A stretch of 17,129 nucleotides of DNA, taken from positions 1-17,129 of the forward strand of contig JARLGP010000070.1 of NCBI GenBank assembly GCA_031292735.1, read 5' to 3'. The DNA comes from Holophaga sp. (GTDB taxonomy: Bacteria > Acidobacteriota > Holophagae > Holophagales > Holophagaceae). Positions 15,801 through 17,129 of the stretch are shown in pieces; positions within the stretch are counted from its first letter, which is position 1; each line of letters starts with the position of its first letter. A program made the position numbers and the translations under genes. The notes below the pieces were generated by a model, which saw only the letters and a list, made by a program, of their open reading frames with translations, was not told the DNA's origin and searched no databases.

Positions 15801-17129
15801 GAGCGAGCGCACCGGGGAGCTGGCCCTGGCGAACCGCGCCCTGCAGGCCGAAGTCCATGAACGCCAGCGGGTGGAGGCGGAACTCCGGAGCAATCGGGAC
15901 CACCTGGAGGAGATGGTCGCCACCCGGACCATGGAGCTGGAGGCGGCGAAGCGTTCGGCGGAAGCGGCCAGCGAGGCCAAGAGCGCCTTCCTGGCCAACA
16001 TGAGCCACGAGCTGCGCACCCCCATGAACGCCATTGTCGGCTTTTCGGAAATCCTCGAGCACCAGATCAGCGACCCCCGGCAGTCCAGCTACCTGGCCCG
16101 GATCCGCACCAGCGGCGCGGTGCTGCTGCAGCTGATCAACGACATCCTCGACCTGGCCAAGATCGAGGCCGGCAAGATGGAGCTGAACTTCCAGCCCGCC
16201 TCGCTGCGCGTCCTGGCCCAGGAGATCCTCCAGATGTTCAGCTACAAGCTGGCGGAAAAGAGCCTGGAGCTCACCTGCGAGATCGCCCCCGAGCTGCCCG
16301 AGGCCCTGCTGGTGGACGAGATCCGGCTGCGCCAGGTGCTGGTCAACCTCATGGGCAACGCGGTGAAGTTCACCCCCAGCGGCAGCGTCACCGTGCGCAT
16401 CTGGCCATCGTACCCGCGGGGCGCCTCGCTCAGCCTGCCGGACATCCACATGGCGGTGACCGACACCGGGATCGGCATCCCCCCGGAGGTCCAGGACCGG
16501 ATCTTCGAGCCGTTCGAGCAGCAGCGGGAGGCCCAGATGACGGGCCACGCGGGGACCGGGCTGGGCCTGAGCATCACCCGCAAGCTGGTGACGGCCATGA
16601 ACGGCAACCTTTCGGTGACCAGCGCCGTGGGCGCGGGAAGCACCTTCACGGTGGTGCTGCGGGAAGTGGAAGTGGCGGCCGGGCCGGTGGAATCGGCCGC
16701 CCCGGAAGGCGAGAAGTTCGAGTTCGCCGCCGTGCGGTTCGCCAAGGCCACGGTGCTGATCGTGGACGACATCGACTTCAACCGGGACCTGATCCGGCTG
16801 TACTACGACGGCTACGGCCTGGAGCTGCTGGACGCGGTGAACGGCGAGCAGGCCATCGAGATGGCCCGGCGCTTCACTCCGGACCTGATCCTCCTGGACA
16901 TGCGCATGCCTGTGTTGAACGGCTACGAAACCGCCGTGATCCTGAAGAACGACCCGCAGTTGCGCGCCATTCCGGTGGTGGCGGTCACCGCCTCCGTGCT
17001 GGAGGACGACATCGCCCGGCTGGGCAGCAACTGCGACCGCTACCTGCGCAAACCGCTCGGCCGGGCCGAGCTGATCCGCTGCACCATGGAGTTCCTGCCC
17101 CATTCGGTGGCGGGGTCGCCGCCGCCCGC
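12808..17129 (+). CDS. Cu(I) P1B-ATPase fused to an ETR1-type receptor hybrid histidine kinase (3' end outside window)
   Basis: One open frame of 1440 whole codons with no stop. Metal-binding domain 1-70 has SCANCC (C13, C16, C17); a second fold (72-139) lacks its cysteines. The CopA-type ATPase follows: TGES (345-348), CPC (449-451), DKTGT (phosphorylated D493), HP (532-533), TGDN (650-653), GDGIND (703-708), YN (768-769) and MGFSS (790-794), the Cu(I) class signature. ATPases of this type end near 805; here an Arg-rich linker and an extra helix (824-848) follow. Residues about 868-956 are an ETR1-like three-helix domain with YFSIP (880-884), C913 and H917. A coiled coil (967-1050), HisKA H1067, N1184, DTGIGI (1219-1224), GTGLGL (1249-1254) and a receiver (D1364, K1415) complete it. 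It may pump Cu(I) outward and sense ethylene or copper. An in-frame ATG at 12757 is an alternative start. Confidence 0.9.
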   Translation, partial: MKRSRIPVTGISCANCCRFIERKVAALAGVSEARVDFASEQLTVQFDPDQTGEPAIVAQIRLAGYGVAAGKLELAVLGVRGQADADRLGQALRAQDGVLGAGVDPGSGCAGIEFLSGRTGVARLAEVIRQAGFRLAQPPESGGFEDGEALSREAGLRGQKRLLVLGAVLTVPLVVFSMARDFGLAGLGSAARDRWAMLVPATIVQIALGWRYYVRAWNSLRAGAANMDVLIVLGASAAYGSSLAVTLGLAAGPNVYFESAAGILTLISLGKYLEARAKGRASAALKALMGLGARTACVVRDGAEQQIDIGRVGVGDLVVVRPGEKVPVDGIIASGRSTFDESMLTGESMPVGKGPGDEVTGATLNQEGLVRFEATRVGADTTLARIVQLVREAQGSKAPIEKLTDQIGRYFVPAILVIALATFCVWFGVAHAPWSRAMINAVAVLVIACPCAIGLATPTAILVGSAKGAGHGILFRHSEALQRAGRVNVVVLDKTGTLTRGQPQVTDLLPAPGLDPDALLSLAAGAERGSEHPLGRAIVLAARDRGLALAEPEQFTAVSGFGVRALVAGRRVLVGNPRMLRNDGIALDGWEDQLGPLYGAGKTAMLVAVADGGEPARVAGIIAVADTLKPGSAEAVAELRRLGLEVVMITGDNRRAAEWIAAQAGIDRVLAELLPGEKAEAVRQLQAANHGSGVPAPVVAMVGDGINDAPALAQADVGIAIGTGTDVAMAAAGITLVGGDLRAVGRAVALSRGIMQTITENLVWALFYNLALVPVAAYGLLNPMFAAGAMGFSSLFVVSNSLRLRGYRFRGLEPPRSRRRQVGGMALLILVPACCLGVLLVVPFLLMSGGMEIQGARDTGMSPLLMMVMALANGSIAVSYFSIPVFLVAFTSKRKDLPFSWVIVLFGGFIMACGSTHLMHIIGLWWRVDWWQAGFDSLCGLISAATAVVLWPTLPKLLAIPTPTALSRVNRQLEGEKQRLERTQEELRMAYAGVELRVSERTGELALANRALQAEVHERQRVEAELRSNRDHLEEMVATRTMELEAAKRSAEAASEAKSAFLANMSHELRTPMNAIVGFSEILEHQISDPRQSSYLARIRTSGAVLLQLINDILDLAKIEAGKMELNFQPASLRVLAQEILQMFSYKLAEKSLELTCEIAPELPEALLVDEIRLRQVLVNLMGNAVKFTPSGSVTVRIWPSYPRGASLSLPDIHMAVTDTGIGIPPEVQDRIFEPFEQQREAQMTGHAGTGLGLSITRKLVTAMNGNLSVTSAVGAGSTFTVVLREVEVAAGPVESAAPEGEKFEFAAVRFAKATVLIVDDIDFNRDLIRLYYDGYGLELLDAVNGEQAIEMARRFTPDLILLDMRMPVLNGYETAVILKNDPQLRAIPVVAVTASVLEDDIARLGSNCDRYLRKPLGRAELIRCTMEFLPHSVAGSPPP

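Noticed and set aside
12541..17103. Minus-strand open frame of about 1520 codons
   Set aside because: Its translation is a low-complexity run of His, Gly, Gln, Ala and Pro with no motifs. It is the antisense shadow of the Cu-ATPase fusion in GC-rich DNA, where stop codons are rare.

Overview
The window is about 17 kb of very GC-rich (roughly 70 percent), densely coded bacterial DNA. It carries seven genes, the last running off the right edge. The codon usage, tandem multi-domain sensor kinases and a periplasmic-binding-protein kinase suggest a free-living, signalling-rich Gram-negative such as a Holophagae/Acidobacteriota or delta-proteobacterial lineage. No rRNA, tRNA or clade-specific marker is present, so this placement is a guess.

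Layout. Positions 1-188 hold a non-coding leader with a strong 36-base inverted repeat, followed by nadE (glutamine-dependent NAD synthetase, + strand). A 14-TM-type DHA2 drug-efflux MFS transporter follows, with a perfect TATAAT placed as if its mRNA were leaderless. From 3618 to 10169 three sensor kinase genes are packed head to tail with overlapping ends: a membrane histidine kinase, a cytoplasmic receiver-PAS-PAS-kinase, and a periplasmic-binding-domain kinase with a C-terminal receiver. None has a DNA-binding or other obvious output domain, so they look like one phosphorelay unit. The third kinase and the convergent glgP (glycogen phosphorylase, - strand) share a CTAG in which both stop codons lie. 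A 179-base divergent promoter region with two palindromes separates glgP from the last gene.

The outstanding feature is that last gene (12808 to beyond 17129, + strand). One uninterrupted reading frame of at least 1440 codons encodes, in order: a CopA-type Cu(I) P1B-ATPase with all catalytic motifs, one extra transmembrane helix, a three-helix ETR1-type ethylene-receptor domain that keeps the copper-ligand Cys and His, a long coiled coil, a HisKA/HATPase kinase and a receiver. In plants, copper is the cofactor of ETR1 and is supplied by a separate Cu-ATPase (RAN1/HMA7). Here a transporter of that class and a receptor of that type appear joined in one polypeptide. The extra helix gives the receptor module the same membrane orientation as ETR1. 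I infer a self-metallating ethylene or copper receptor. The Asp matching ETR1 Asp25 is Asn here, so ethylene binding is uncertain.
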